A stretch of 64,000 nucleotides of DNA from Singulisphaera acidiphila DSM 18658 (GCF_000242455.2 NC_019892.1:7202744-7266743); one strand, 5' to 3'; numbered from the stretch's first letter, positions 26,597-35,860 are shown. Numbers and translations: made by a program. The notes: a model not told the origin generated them from the letters alone.

Positions 26597-27532
26597 ATGG
26601 ACGCTCAACCGAAGACCTGGCGGCTCAATCGTGAACGAAACCCTCAAGCACCGCGCGGCGCCAAGCAGATCGTCATCCCCATGAGCCGGCGGCTCTACGA
26701 CGAGATCTGGCACGATCCCGCCCGCCTATGCGCTACTGTCGACGGCTGGGCCCACTCGGCCCCGGAACCGTTCCCACCGGACTTCGACCAGGGTTATCGC
26801 CTTCACGGGTTCGGCCGCGAGTCTCGCAAGCTTCCTGGGCTGAAGCTGCGGAAGATCGTTACTGACGACGGCTCTTCCTAACTGGCTCCGCCCCGGCCTC
26901 ATCGCCGGGACCGTTGATGAGTTGGGGTATCCTCTGCTGCTCGCGGCACATGGCGTCCCCCCTTGACTGTTGAAGATTGGCTTCGGTCACAGCGAGATGT
27001 ACTGGCATCGTGTCGTCGAGCGGTTGGGCCGGAGCAGCCTGGTGGGGACCACCGTCCGCGACGCAGCCCGATTGCCCACGCATTTGGTGGCGGACGAGCA
27101 TTACGCCGACTGGGCTGGCAAGAAGGGCTACGCCGCAACGACCGTGGGTAGTGGCTGTGTCCTGTGGGGCGCGCTGACGGCCATCTCCGAGAGGCCGACG
27201 GCGTCTTCGCGGCCGAGGCGCGGGAGCCCGAACCCAATTACGCTCCCGAAACGGTCAACACAGACGGCTGGGCGGTGACGCGGAATGCGTTCCAAGCGTG
27301 ATTTCCTGGGATCACGATGGTTCTCTGTTTCTTGCACGGGTTCCTGAAGATCCACCGGGCCGCTACCGCTGAGGAGTTCCGGCCGTATGCGCCGCGGGGT
27401 AAGTTCCCTCGGACTTTTGAGAGCCCCGCCCATTGGCTCAACGGCAAGCGTTACCATGAACACGGGCTCCTCAACCTGATGGTCTCCACCTCACGAATGG
27501 GCCTCAGAAGCCCGAAACCTGCAATCCGGTAG
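26597..27532 (+). pseudogene. Degenerate transposase-like gene
   Basis: Three or more frames together read as one broken protein: 'DEIWHDPARLCATVDGWAHSAP...LHGFGRESRKLPGLKLRKIVTDDGS', then, after a stop, 'LRPGLIAGTVDELGYPLLLAAHG', then in another frame 'GHSEMYWHRVVERLGRSSLVGTTV...HLVADEHYADWAGKKGYAATTVG', then a further shift to 'NYAPETVNTDGWAVTRNAFQA' and 'FPGITMVLCFLHGFLKI'. The 'ADEHYADW' and 'NTDGW' segments look like acidic residues of a DDE transposase core. Lesions include an in-frame stop at about 26879, frameshifts near 26965 and 27190, a TGA near 27300 and a probable deletion after 'FLHGFLKI'. I cannot name the IS family and see no terminal repeats. Confidence 0.6.
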
Positions 27533-28062
27533 TGTCAGGCTAGAGGAATGTGGGGTTTTGTTCAGACGAGAGGGGTTAAATTAATGTCGCCTGACATATC
27601 GGTGATTTTCAGATACCACTAAACCCATAGTTCATAAGCGACTCTCAGCGGCTTCAGCTTTTATACCACTGCTGATTCCACGTTCTTATCGTGAGCAGTA
27701 AGAGGCGAGGACTGGAGAAAATCGCGGAGTGTTGCGATTTTTCAACAGGGATTCCTGACCGCTGCGCAAAGACGGTCAAAGTTTTCAGGTCGTGTTTTTT
27801 GGGGGTTCCAACGGGTGTTAGACCGTTTTCCTCGGAAAACGCAGGGGTTTCTCAAGTAAATGGAATCTGGCCACGTCAGAAACCGGCTCTCTGAAAACTT
27901 GACCTTCTTTGTGTGCGCAGCGATCAGTAGGTGGTTCGAAAAGGAGGCATTAAACTCAGTTTTCCTCGATTTCCGGCAATCGGGTCTGGGATTGCAATTC
28001 ATCCGAAGGCCGCATTTTGGTTTTTTGGTACGAGATAGGTTGATTTTCGACCAAATCCAGAG
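27533..28062. other. Non-coding stretch after the broken transposase
   Basis: About 530 bases with lower GC than the flanks and no supportable gene. It contains a short perfect palindrome, CGTTTTCC-TC-GGAAAACG, at about 27823-27840. Frames of 60-107 codons on both strands lack family features. Probably relic sequence. Confidence 0.45.
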
Positions 28063-28346
28063 CAATAATATTTAGTCTCTCCTCTTGGGTTCTTACCAAG
28101 AAGCTCTCAGCACGTGATCGATATAACCTTCACGAACCATTTCGGACACTCCCCAGAAGACGCTCGCTTCTACTAAAATATGTCTGTTTTCGCTGGACTT
28201 TTGCCAGAGACTGACCTAGAACGACGATGTCGTCGTTTTATTTTTCGTTTCAAGTAATTTGTCGATCAAGCTTTTAGGCATGATTGGCAAATTTCTTGAT
28301 GATTATGCCGTATTCGTTTTACCCCCACTGTGTTGGAGCTTTCACA

Positions 28347-29432
28347 ATGATACGCTGCCGTCGAGGTTTTACGCTCATCGAATTGTTGGTGGTCATTGCC
28401 ATCATCGCAGTCCTGATTGCACTACTCTTGCCGGCCGTTCAGGCAGCACGAGAGGCCGCTCGCCGTGCGCAGTGCACGAATAATCTTAAACAACTGGGGC
28501 TTGCCGCGCTCAATTTTGAGTCCGCCAACTCCAAGTATCCCCCCGGCTGGGGGCCCTATCCGACCGACGCCGTCTCTGGTACACGTGCGAATTCGCTCGT
28601 GATGGTCCTCCCATTCCTCGAGCAGGCCTCGATGTATTCCGCGTTCAACCTTACGTTCAATATCAACCTATATTCACCAACGGACGCCAATTATACAGCC
28701 CAGAGCCAGATTGTCTCGGCATTCGTATGTCCGTCTGACCCCTCTAATACAAAGTTTGCCAACGTTGGCTACACCAATTACTGTGCAAGCCTTGGTTCTT
28801 CGGCAGCCATGACAACCAATGGCACGTCAGTGTTGGAACCAAATATCGGGATGGCGGGGCCCTTCAATATCACCATGGATAAAACCCCGTTGCAATATTT
28901 GGATGCTCCGGGTAACACTAAGCTCAACCCTCAGTATCTCCAGCCCACGCCGGTTACTGTTGCCGCTTTGACCGACGGAACCAGCAACACTGGGCTTTAT
29001 TCAGAGTCGTTCAAAGGCACGGCCTCCAGCACAACATCAGTTGGCGGCAATCTGGGCGGTGTCGATCCCTATGATAAGGTGAACGTATACATTCTCTCAT
29101 CGGTCGTTCCGCTCCAGGCCGCTCCCAACTGCACGTTCAATGGAAGCGGATATTCGACCCGGATCTATTACCACAATCAGCAGTACTACCGAGGAATTGC
29201 GCAGAACGGCTACTACACCCATACACTTACACCGAACAGTAAGCTGTATGATTGTGGCGATACTAGCTACAACAGAACGCACCAAGCCCCACGCAGCAAG
29301 CACTCCGGGGGTGCCAACGTCGGCTTTGCCGATGGCTCGGTCAAGTTCATCAAGGACAGCGTGAACCCAGCCACGTTCTTGGCGCTTGGAAGCCGCGGCG
29401 GCGGAGAAGTGATCAGCGCCGACTCGTATTGA
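28347..29432 (+). CDS. DUF1559 pseudopilin-like protein, array copy 2
   Basis: 361 residues from ATG 28347 (TTGGAG about nine bases upstream); the longer frame from 28284 only adds leader. Prepilin N-terminus 'CRRGFTLIELLVVIAIIAVL' followed by 'LPAVQAAREAARRAQCTNN'; cysteines in 'FVCPSDPSN', 'NYCASLG', 'APNCTFNG' and 'YDCGDTS'; C-terminal H-x9-DG motif 'HSGGANVGFADGS' and 'LGSRGGGEVISADSY'. It is closest to copy 3 (32388-33467): both share 'YSTRIYYHNQQYYR', 'GYYTHTLTPNSK' and 'TTSVGGNLGGVDPYD' almost unchanged. Predicted to be processed by prepilin peptidase and inserted in the cytoplasmic membrane. A terminator-like hairpin separates it from its lipoprotein partner. Confidence 0.95.
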   Translation: MIRCRRGFTLIELLVVIAIIAVLIALLLPAVQAAREAARRAQCTNNLKQLGLAALNFESANSKYPPGWGPYPTDAVSGTRANSLVMVLPFLEQASMYSAFNLTFNINLYSPTDANYTAQSQIVSAFVCPSDPSNTKFANVGYTNYCASLGSSAAMTTNGTSVLEPNIGMAGPFNITMDKTPLQYLDAPGNTKLNPQYLQPTPVTVAALTDGTSNTGLYSESFKGTASSTTSVGGNLGGVDPYDKVNVYILSSVVPLQAAPNCTFNGSGYSTRIYYHNQQYYRGIAQNGYYTHTLTPNSKLYDCGDTSYNRTHQAPRSKHSGGANVGFADGSVKFIKDSVNPATFLALGSRGGGEVISADSY

Positions 29433-29464
29433 GCCGCGAGGAAAATGGTCGAGGCTTCAATGTG

Positions 29465-29496
29465 GGGGGACCTTTGAACGTCCCCCTTCTTTTATT
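29465..29496 (+). terminator. Intergenic terminator-like hairpin, pair 2
   Basis: GGGGGAC (29465-29471) pairs with GTCCCCC (29480-29486) over an eight-base loop, followed by TTCTTTTATT. It lies 33 bases after the DUF1559 stop and just before the lipoprotein's AAGGA site. A matching element is at 33500-33530. It probably lowers transcription into the lipoprotein gene. Confidence 0.75.
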
Positions 29497-29512
29497 GGTA
29501 AGGAATGGGTTG

Positions 29513-29965
29513 ATGCGACATCGCTTTTTCAAGGTCGTCGTTCTCGGTTTCATCATGATTGGCTGCGGCGGTCCCGAAAACAAGCCATTGACGGAAAGCG
29601 ACATGGAGCAGACCGCTCTGAATGATGTCGCTGAACTCTATCGGGTTTACGTGGCCCAGTACAAAAAGCCTCCCACAAAGCTCGCCGACTTTTTGCCGAT
29701 GGAGCAAATGAGCCCGACCGGTCTCGCCGCCATCACCAAGGGAGAAATTGTCGTCCGTTTCGGTGCTACTCTTCCCAGCACAGACGAGGGGCCGGGGAAG
29801 GGGCCGGGGGATGAGGTCCTAGCTTACCAAAAGAAGGTTCCCGAGTCCGGGGGCCAAGTTCTGATGCTGAACCGGACCATAAAGCCGATGAGCTCAGAAG
29901 AGTTCAAGGCTGCGAAGCTGGCCGGAACGAGCTCGTCCGACGCAACGGCGAAGAAGCCCAAGTAG
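29513..29965 (+). CDS. Small lipoprotein, pair 2
   Basis: 150 residues from ATG 29513 (TAAGGAATGGG upstream); the longer frame begins inside the previous gene and runs through the hairpin, so it is rejected. Lipobox 'VVVLGFIMIGCGG', Cys at residue 16. The mature region follows the array's lipoprotein pattern: 'ALNDVAELYRVYVAQYKKPP', 'KLADFLPMEQMSPTGL', 'TKGEIVVRFGATLP', 'DEVLAYQKKVPESGGQVLML' and 'SSEEFKAAKLAG', with a GPGKGPG insert absent from pairs 1 and 4. It is nearly identical in many stretches to the protein at 33547-34008. Function unknown; outer-membrane or periplasmic lipid anchoring is expected. Confidence 0.88.
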   Translation: MRHRFFKVVVLGFIMIGCGGPENKPLTESDMEQTALNDVAELYRVYVAQYKKPPTKLADFLPMEQMSPTGLAAITKGEIVVRFGATLPSTDEGPGKGPGDEVLAYQKKVPESGGQVLMLNRTIKPMSSEEFKAAKLAGTSSSDATAKKPK

Positions 29966-29970
29966 AGCGA

Positions 29971-30030
29971 TCAAGCGGCGGGTGGCCTCCAGGCGAGTGA
30001 CTCGTACGTCATGAGAGACCGCCCGCTTGA
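29971..30030 (+). terminator. Downstream hairpin of pair 2
   Basis: TCAAGCGG (29971-29978) pairs with the CCGCTTGA that ends at 30030, with further imperfect pairing inside. The element is conserved after pair 3 (34014-34079). There is no T-tract, so it may be an RNA-stabilising or weak terminator structure. Confidence 0.5.
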
Positions 30031-30190
30031 ATTCCGCGTAACGCAATACTCTGGGGGGAGGGCACCCAAGGCCAGCACGCATAAATGTACAGGCTGGGTG
30101 GTCTGGCGCGAGGTGCCTTCGTCCCATGGTCTGCTCCCCGTTTTTTGGTCCAGGGGAAATGGGAATACGCATTGAATAGTTGAAATACAT

Positions 30191-31299
30191 TCATATCGAG
30201 AAATTTGTGTTAATTAAACTCCCTTCTTCGTTTCGCAAGCGGCGGAAAGCTTGCTTGGCGTCGCATATCCGAGCGAACTGTGCGGACGGACATGGTTGTA
30301 TTCCCGGCGGAACCACGACGCCTTTGCGAGCGTCCGCTACCGATTCAGACTCGTGACGCTCCAGGAACTCGCCGCGAACACGGCTGTGGAACGATTCCAT
30401 GTAGCCGTTCTGCCAAGGGCCACTGGGATCGGCTCCGTCCTAACCCTCGGCAACCAGTCGGCCAGGGCCTTGCAGGCGAACTTTGAGCCGTTGTCGCTTC
30501 GGATCATCTTCGGTGTGCCACGGCGGCCGACGACCCGTCCCAGGAGTCACCTCATATCAGACCCGCCTAGCCGAACGTCCGCGTGCAGGACCTGGCGATT
30601 CCTGATCTGTTGTTTACCAGGCTCAACCACTTGATCGGACGCCCTCACACCGTCCGATCATGAATGAAATCGTATGCCCAGGCATCGTTTTTGAACTGCG
30701 CCGGCTTCGCCTTGCAGGTGTTGGCCCCCACGCCCGGTTTCGGGCCGGTTTTCCTGGTCTTCCGCAGGCGAATGGGGCGTTTGAGGCTCAACTTGCCCCA
30801 GAGCCGATGCACTCGTTTGAGGTTCGTTGACCATTCCTTGCGGACCAGCATCGCGTGAAACCGGCGGTAGCCGAACCGGGCGTGCCGCCGGGCCAGACGC
30901 TGGCTCTCGCGAACCAGCGACGGTTCGTCGATCGGGATCGCCCCAGGACCGTTCCGATCCGCCGTTCCGAGACGGTGAACTTCTCCTTGAGGACGTCCGC
31001 TACGGCTCGTTGCTGGTCGGGAGTCACCACTTTTTTTTGGCGACCTCCTGGAGCATTTGCTTGTCGAGCATCAATTCGGCGACGATTCGCTTGGGCCGCT
31101 CGATCTCCCCCTCCCAGTGGCGACAACGCCTGTCCATGTCAACCTGGGCGGGATTGTGCTTTTGCCGCCAACGGTAGTACGTCGTCTCAGTGGCATCTGT
31201 TTTTTTAAGAATATCCGAAATTTTTCGCCCGTTAGCGAGATCGCGGGCGGCCTCGCGCAGCAGGCGAGCCACCTCGTCGGCGCTCCGTCGCTTCTTCAT
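30191..31299 (-). pseudogene. Broken IS3-family transposase (orfA/orfB)
   Basis: The 5' part (31024-31299, 91 codons) is an IS3-type OrfA: 'RRSADEVARLLREAARDLANGRKISDI', HTH, 'TTYYRWRQKH', then 'RPKRIVAELMLDKQMLQEV'. OrfB follows in pieces in different frames: 'VVTPDQQRAVADVLKEKFTVSERRIGTVLGRSRST', 'MLVRKEWSTNLKRVHRLWGKLSLKRP', 'NDAWAYDFIHDRT' (first catalytic Asp region), 'MIRSDNGSKFACKALADWLPRV' (second Asp) and 'MESFHSRVRGEFLE', close to the third acidic site. Several frameshifts and stops break OrfB, so it is inactive. It sits between the two duplicated DUF1559 units. I could not define terminal inverted repeats. Confidence 0.8.
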
Positions 31300-31394
31300 G
31301 GAATCCTCCTGGGCTCAGTCTACCCGGGGACTTCCATTTCAGGTGGACCAATTATTGGGGAGCAGGTTATGGGTTCCCCATGACACCCGTGACT

Positions 31395-31530
31395 CCATCA
31401 TCGACTTCTCCGACACTGGGCTGAACGCACCGAGATCCCCTCCAACGCTTCATCACTTGGCTCGGCGTGGCCGCCAGCAAGTTCCACGAGTGGGAGACCC
31501 GCTACAGACTGGTCAACGTGGCAGTAGTCA
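31395..31530 (+). pseudogene. Short IS3-like OrfB remnant
   Basis: With one frameshift, the + strand reads 'LLRHWAERTEIPSNA' then 'FITWLGVAASKFHEWETRYRLVNV', resembling the beginning of IS3-group OrfB proteins ('...FLDWLGLSRSKFYDW'). It points opposite to the broken IS3 beside it and stops within 150 bases. It is a fragment of a second element. Recognition rests on a short stretch only. Confidence 0.45.
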
Positions 31531-32094
31531 AGCAATTGTCATCAAAAGTACGGGAGAACCCGGGTTGCTTGACCACTGCCATCAGGAGACGGATGTTCAG
31601 AATGCCGCCGTTCTGAGCCCTGTCAGGCTCGTAACGATTTGGGTTTGGTGACACCTCGCCCGAACTAACTTCGGTTCGCTTACCACCCCATACCCCCTTT
31701 CGTATTCACGGATAATCAGCGGCCCGAGCTGAGATTTTGCCAAAAATGGCCGTTTATTGCCAATAAAACGTAATGGTCATGTGGGCCTCCTTTGTTCAGA
31801 GAACGCTCGAAATATTCAAGGCTGCCGGTCGGAGGCAACGATTAGCAAGGTCAGCTTGCGGATCTCGGTGATTTCCACGGGCTCGGGAACTCCAAGCTAT
31901 GGTTGAGATAATGACGACGCACGGGGCAAGCTTCCGTGAGGATCGCGAAGAAGTTGTAAATTATCAACATGGGTCGAGTGCCTTAGCTCGAGCAATTAAA
32001 GCGTGGTACGGTTGATTGCCAAAAGAACGCGGTAAGGGCTTGATTTTTCCAAAAACCTTATTTTTGTTCGAGGTGGCTTGAAATTGGACCCACC
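31531..32094. other. Non-coding stretch before duplication copy B
   Basis: About 560 bases between the IS remnant and the second duplicated unit. No gene or hairpin with a T-tract was seen. Local GC is lower than average. Confidence 0.45.
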
Positions 32095-32387
32095 CCAGAA
32101 CAATAATGTCTAGTCTCTCCTCTTGGGTTCCTATCCAAGATGCAATGAATGCGGAATCGTTATTACCTCCCACGAAGCATTTCGAACTCTCCTCGAAAAT
32201 ATTCGTTTCTTCAAATACGTCCGCTTTTACAGTATCTAATACCAGGGACCTCTCCAGAACGACGTCGTCGTCGTTTTGCTCTTCCGTTCAAGTAGGTTGT
32301 TAATCAAGCTTTCGAGCGTGGTTGGCAGACATCTTGATGTTGATATTGTATATGTTTGTACCCTCCCCTGTTTTTGGAGTTTTCTCA

Positions 32388-33467
32388 ATGAGACGCCATC
32401 GTCGAGGTTTTACGCTGATTGAGTTGTTGGTGGTCATTGCGATCATCGCAGTGCTGATCGCCCTGCTTTTGCCGGCCGTTCAGGCGGCTCGCGAGGCGGC
32501 CCGCCGTTCCCAATGCACCAACAACATCAAACAACTGGGACTGGCGGCGCTGAATTTCGAGTCCGTCAACTCCAAGTTCCCGCCAGGCTATGGTCCCTTT
32601 CCGACTGCGGCGGGAGGAAATCGTGCGAATGCGATGATTATGATTCTCCCCTTTCTTGAGCAGTCCGCGATGTTTGCGGCGTTCAATCTTGCATTGGACA
32701 TGAATTTATACGGTGCAACCACTGTTGCCAACAACACCGCGCAGTCCCAAATTGTTTCGGGGTTCGTTTGTCCCTCTGACCCCTCGAGCACCAAGTTTGT
32801 CAACATGGGATATACCAATTATGTTGCGAGCCTTGGGGCTTCGGCATCTCTGACAACCAATGGAGCTTCGGTTCTGGAGCCGAACATTGGGATGGCCGGC
32901 ATTTTCAGCATTACGTTGGACAAGGGGCCGCTGCAGACCAATCCGGTAACCGGGTTGTTCAACGCTGACTACCTTCAAGCCACCCCTGTGACCATCGCCG
33001 CCTTGGTTGACGGAACCAGCAATACCGGCATGTACTCCGAATCGTTTCGGGGCAATGCTCCTTCGACGACGTCGGTTGGCGGCAATCTGGGCGGCGTCGA
33101 TCCCTATGATTACACGAACGTCTATATCCTTTCAAGCGTCGTTCCCAACCAGGTTGCGCCGAATTGTACGTTCAACGGGAGCGGCTATTCGACACGCATC
33201 TACTATCATAACCAGCAGTACTATCGGTATCTTCCGCAGCAGGGTTACTACACGCACACCTTGACCCCGAACAGCAAAATGTACGATTGCGGCGATGTAA
33301 GTTACGCCAGAACGCACCAGGCGCCTCGCAGCAAGCACTCCGGGGGGGCCAACGTCGGCTTTGGCGATGGCTCAGTCAGGTTCATCAAGGATAGTGTGAA
33401 CAAGGCTACGTTCTTGGCTCTTGGAAGTCGCGGTGGCGGAGAGGTGATTAGCGCCGACTCATACTGA
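32388..33467 (+). CDS. DUF1559 pseudopilin-like protein, array copy 3
   Basis: 359 residues from ATG 32388 (TTTGGAG about nine bases before). Prepilin segment 'HRRGFTLIELLVVIAIIAVL'; H-x9-DG motif 'HSGGANVGFGDGS'; C-terminus 'LGSRGGGEVISADSY' identical to copy 2. Differences from copy 2 concentrate in the middle, for example 'ALDMNLYGATTVANN' against 'TFNINLYSPTDANY' and 'TNPVTGLFNADYLQ' against 'YLDAPGNTKLNPQYLQ'. The pattern fits a recent duplicate with divergence in the presumed exposed region. Same predicted location and unknown function as the other copies. Confidence 0.95.
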   Translation: MRRHRRGFTLIELLVVIAIIAVLIALLLPAVQAAREAARRSQCTNNIKQLGLAALNFESVNSKFPPGYGPFPTAAGGNRANAMIMILPFLEQSAMFAAFNLALDMNLYGATTVANNTAQSQIVSGFVCPSDPSSTKFVNMGYTNYVASLGASASLTTNGASVLEPNIGMAGIFSITLDKGPLQTNPVTGLFNADYLQATPVTIAALVDGTSNTGMYSESFRGNAPSTTSVGGNLGGVDPYDYTNVYILSSVVPNQVAPNCTFNGSGYSTRIYYHNQQYYRYLPQQGYYTHTLTPNSKMYDCGDVSYARTHQAPRSKHSGGANVGFGDGSVRFIKDSVNKATFLALGSRGGGEVISADSY

Positions 33468-33499
33468 GTCGTGGTCCAAGTGGTCAAGACTTGAAGTGG

Positions 33500-33530
33500 G
33501 GGGGACTTTTGAACGTCCCCCTTCTTTTTT
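33500..33530 (+). terminator. Intergenic terminator-like hairpin, pair 3
   Basis: GGGGGAC (33500-33506) pairs with GTCCCCC (33515-33521), loop TTTTGAAC, followed by TTCTTTTTT. This is the clearest terminator of the series and stands between the DUF1559 stop (33467) and the lipoprotein start (33547). Confidence 0.8.
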
Positions 33531-33546
33531 GGTAAGGAAGGCGTGG

Positions 33547-34008
33547 ATGCGACATCACTGGTTTAAGGTCATCTTTCTCAGCTTCGTGACGGTCGGCTGC
33601 GGCGGCACCGAAAACAAGCCGGCGACCGAGAGCGATATGGAGCAAAATGCTCTGAATGATGTGGCTGAACTGTACCGGGTGTACACGATTCAGTTCAAGA
33701 AGCCTCCCGCAAAGCTCGCCGACTTCGCGCCGATGGAACCGATGAGTCCGCTCGGCGTTGCCGCCGTCACCAAGGGAGAAGTTGTCGTCCGTTTTGGAGC
33801 CACTCTTCCCAACACAGACGAGGGGCCGGGGAAGGGACCGGGGGATGAGGTCCTGGCTTACCAAAAGAAGGTTCCCGAGTCCGGGGGCCAAGTCTTGATG
33901 CTGAACCGTACCATCAAGGCGATGACATCGGATGAGTTCAAGGCCGCCAAGCTGGCAGGAACGAGCTCGTCTGACGAGGCTGCGGCAACGGCGAAGAAGC
34001 CCAAGTAG
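33547..34008 (+). CDS. Small lipoprotein, pair 3
   Basis: 153 residues from ATG 33547 (GGTAAGGAAGG upstream). Lipobox 'VIFLSFVTVGCGG', Cys at residue 16. Mature sequence as in pair 2, including 'TENKPATESDMEQNALNDVAELYRVY', 'LADFAPMEPMSPLGV', 'VVVRFGATLP', the GPGKGPG insert and 'VPESGGQVLMLNRTIKAM'. The tail has three extra residues, 'DEAAATAKKPK'. Function unknown. Its retention after duplication, with an intact lipobox and frame while nearby transposases have decayed, suggests selection for the pair (inference). Confidence 0.88.
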   Translation: MRHHWFKVIFLSFVTVGCGGTENKPATESDMEQNALNDVAELYRVYTIQFKKPPAKLADFAPMEPMSPLGVAAVTKGEVVVRFGATLPNTDEGPGKGPGDEVLAYQKKVPESGGQVLMLNRTIKAMTSDEFKAAKLAGTSSSDEAAATAKKPK

Positions 34009-34013
34009 AGTGA

Positions 34014-34079
34014 TCAAGCGGCGGGTGGTTTCCGGTGAGTCGATACGTCCTCGTGTGTCGTCCGGCACCACCCGCTTGA
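34014..34079 (+). terminator. Downstream hairpin of pair 3
   Basis: TCAAGCGGCGGGTGG (34014-34028) pairs with CCACCCGCTTGA (34068-34079) with a three-base bulge. It is the counterpart of 29971-30030. No T-tract follows. Confidence 0.5.
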
Positions 34080-34090
34080 GTTCGCGTGAC

Positions 34091-34768
34091 GCAAAATTCA
34101 TCTGGGAGCGGGTGATCCAATTGATGCCACTACGTACCGCCGGGCCATTACGCAACTATTGATGGATTCAGGCAAGCATGGATTCGGGCAGATATGGAGG
34201 CCTTTCCCCAAAATTCGCTGAAAACCACTCTTGCAGGTTGCCTCCTGGAAATACCAGAACTTCATTGCAATGGTCCAAGTCGCGTTTATCCTTTGGTAGA
34301 AATTCGCCAAGTAAAGCCTGTGGATTCGAGTTTATAAAGATTGCTGCAGGTCGACCTGAAGGACAAACACCTTGCCGCCGAAGTAAACGACAACGCTCGC
34401 AAACGCGTTTACTCCGGCTCATAACCTTTGGTTATCATCGCCCTGTGACAATAGGCGTTGCCCGGTCCGAGAATTCGCAATCTCACCTGGGCATGACCAC
34501 TTTTCATTTTACTCGTTGAAGTCTAGAATAGTCTGGTAGTGATGCCATTGCCGATTCACTGCCTTCCAGTGAAGGCTCAGACGAAACCCTCCCCCCCCTT
34601 TCGTTTGTATTTGCCGTGGGTAGCCACTCACGGGTTGTCCGGCTGTGGCAATTGGTTGTTCATCAATTTCTTTCAAGATCATTTTTTCTCAGTCAGGACC
34701 GGGTCGGGTTCGAATGTTGGGAAATCCCAACTTCGACTTTGTCCTCCATTTTCGGCGGGAGTTTGTAC
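34091..34768. other. Intergenic region before pseudopilin copy 4
   Basis: About 680 bases without a supportable gene. It does not resemble the upstream regions of copies 2 and 3. GCGGGAG at about 34755 is the ribosome site for copy 4. Confidence 0.45.
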
Positions 34769-35860
34769 ATGCAGCGCGTTCGTCTTCGTCGAGGTTTCAC
34801 GCTCATCGAGCTCTTGGTTGTCATCGCCATTATCGCAGTCTTGATTGCACTGCTCCTGCCTGCCGTTCAAGCCGCACGAGAAGCGGCGCGTCGATCGCAA
34901 TGCACGAATAATCTAAAGCAGATGGGGTTGGCCGCTCTGAATTTCGAGTCGACCAATTCCACGTTGCCCCCCAATTGGGGACCGAATCCGATCAACGGAG
35001 GCGGCAGCCGGGTGAATGGGCAGGCGTATATGCTCCAGTTCTTGGAGCAGGGGAACCTCTTTAATACGTGGAACTTCACGGTCGACTGCAATACCAACAA
35101 TATCAACCAGACAGGCCGATTGCAGCAGGTGAGCACCTACCTGTGCCCTTCTGACCCAGGGGTCGGGAGTCAACTGGACCCCGGCGGGAGCGGTCGGAAT
35201 TGCGGTCACTTGAATTACTACGCCAGCCTGGGGAACTCCGCCGGGCAGTACTACAACCTGGGCACTGCGAATTCGGAAACCAATGCGAATGTGATTGGTC
35301 TTTTCCAGGTTCGCTACGATTCGAGCCAGCCCCAATACCTCGACCCGGCAGGGACGCAGCTCAATCCTTCCTATCGGATGTGCCTGGGAACCAAGCTCTC
35401 GGAAATTGTCGACGGCACCTCGAACACGGCGATGTACTCCGAGATCAAGCAGTCTCGCTTCAGCAGCACGATGCCGGCGATCGACCAGACCAATAAGATC
35501 GATCCCGTTCAACTGGGAAGCGACGGTGACTTTTCCACAGCGGCGGGCCGTCTAACTCCCGGAGCAAGCTGCCAGACCATCACGAGCCGAATCGGTTACC
35601 GTGGGAATCAATACTACCGCTGGATTCCGCAAACCACGAACTACACGCACACGGTTCCCCCGAACTATACCGGGCTCGATTGTGGAGACTCGTCGATCAC
35701 GGCCGCCCACATGGCCGCGCGGAGCTACCACTCCGGAGGAGTCAACGTCGGCTTCGCGGACGGTTCGGTTCGGTTCGTCAAGAGCACAGTGAATCTCGAT
35801 ACTTGGCGGGCACTCGGATCCAGGGCCGGGGCTGAAATCGTGAGTTCTGATGCGTTCTAA
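34769..35860 (+). CDS. DUF1559 pseudopilin-like protein, array copy 4
   Basis: 363 residues from ATG 34769 (GGGAG upstream); the frame reaches back to 34616 but the extra residues are leader. Prepilin segment 'LRRGFTLIELLVVIAIIAVL'; cysteines in 'YLCPSDPGV', 'GRNCGHL', 'GASCQTI' and 'LDCGDSS'; H-x9-DG motif 'HSGGVNVGFADGS'; end 'LGSRAGAEIVSSDAF'. The middle differs clearly from copies 2 and 3 and has elements of copy 1 ('KLSEIVDGTSNTAMYSEIKQSR' against 'KLAEITDGTSNTAMWSEIRRSR'). Copies 1 and 4 therefore look like one subgroup and 2 and 3 another. Function unknown, envelope-associated by family. Confidence 0.95.
   Translation: MQRVRLRRGFTLIELLVVIAIIAVLIALLLPAVQAAREAARRSQCTNNLKQMGLAALNFESTNSTLPPNWGPNPINGGGSRVNGQAYMLQFLEQGNLFNTWNFTVDCNTNNINQTGRLQQVSTYLCPSDPGVGSQLDPGGSGRNCGHLNYYASLGNSAGQYYNLGTANSETNANVIGLFQVRYDSSQPQYLDPAGTQLNPSYRMCLGTKLSEIVDGTSNTAMYSEIKQSRFSSTMPAIDQTNKIDPVQLGSDGDFSTAAGRLTPGASCQTITSRIGYRGNQYYRWIPQTTNYTHTVPPNYTGLDCGDSSITAAHMAARSYHSGGVNVGFADGSVRFVKSTVNLDTWRALGSRAGAEIVSSDAF

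Larger units (their letters stand above)
28063..30040 (+). repeat. Direct duplication, copy A (upstream region + DUF1559 + lipoprotein)
   Basis: This stretch matches 32095-34090 through the upstream region (both copies hold 'AGTCTCTCCTCTTGGGTTC' and an ACGACG..GTCGTCGTTTT block), the DUF1559 gene, the intergenic hairpin, the lipoprotein gene and the downstream hairpin. The offset is about 4.03 kb throughout. The upstream match is imperfect while the coding parts are more alike. The boundaries are estimates by eye. Confidence 0.75.
32095..34090 (+). repeat. Direct duplication, copy B (upstream region + DUF1559 + lipoprotein)
   Basis: Partner of 28063-30040, offset about 4.03 kb. It includes the upstream block with 'AGTCTCTCCTCTTGGGTTC' and the ACGACGTCGTCGTCG run, the DUF1559 gene, the terminator-like hairpin, the lipoprotein gene and the downstream hairpin. 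Edges estimated by eye. Confidence 0.75.

Noticed and set aside
27742..28065. 107-codon minus frame
   Set aside because: Low-GC relic region, no family features, overlaps the palindrome and the duplicated upstream block.
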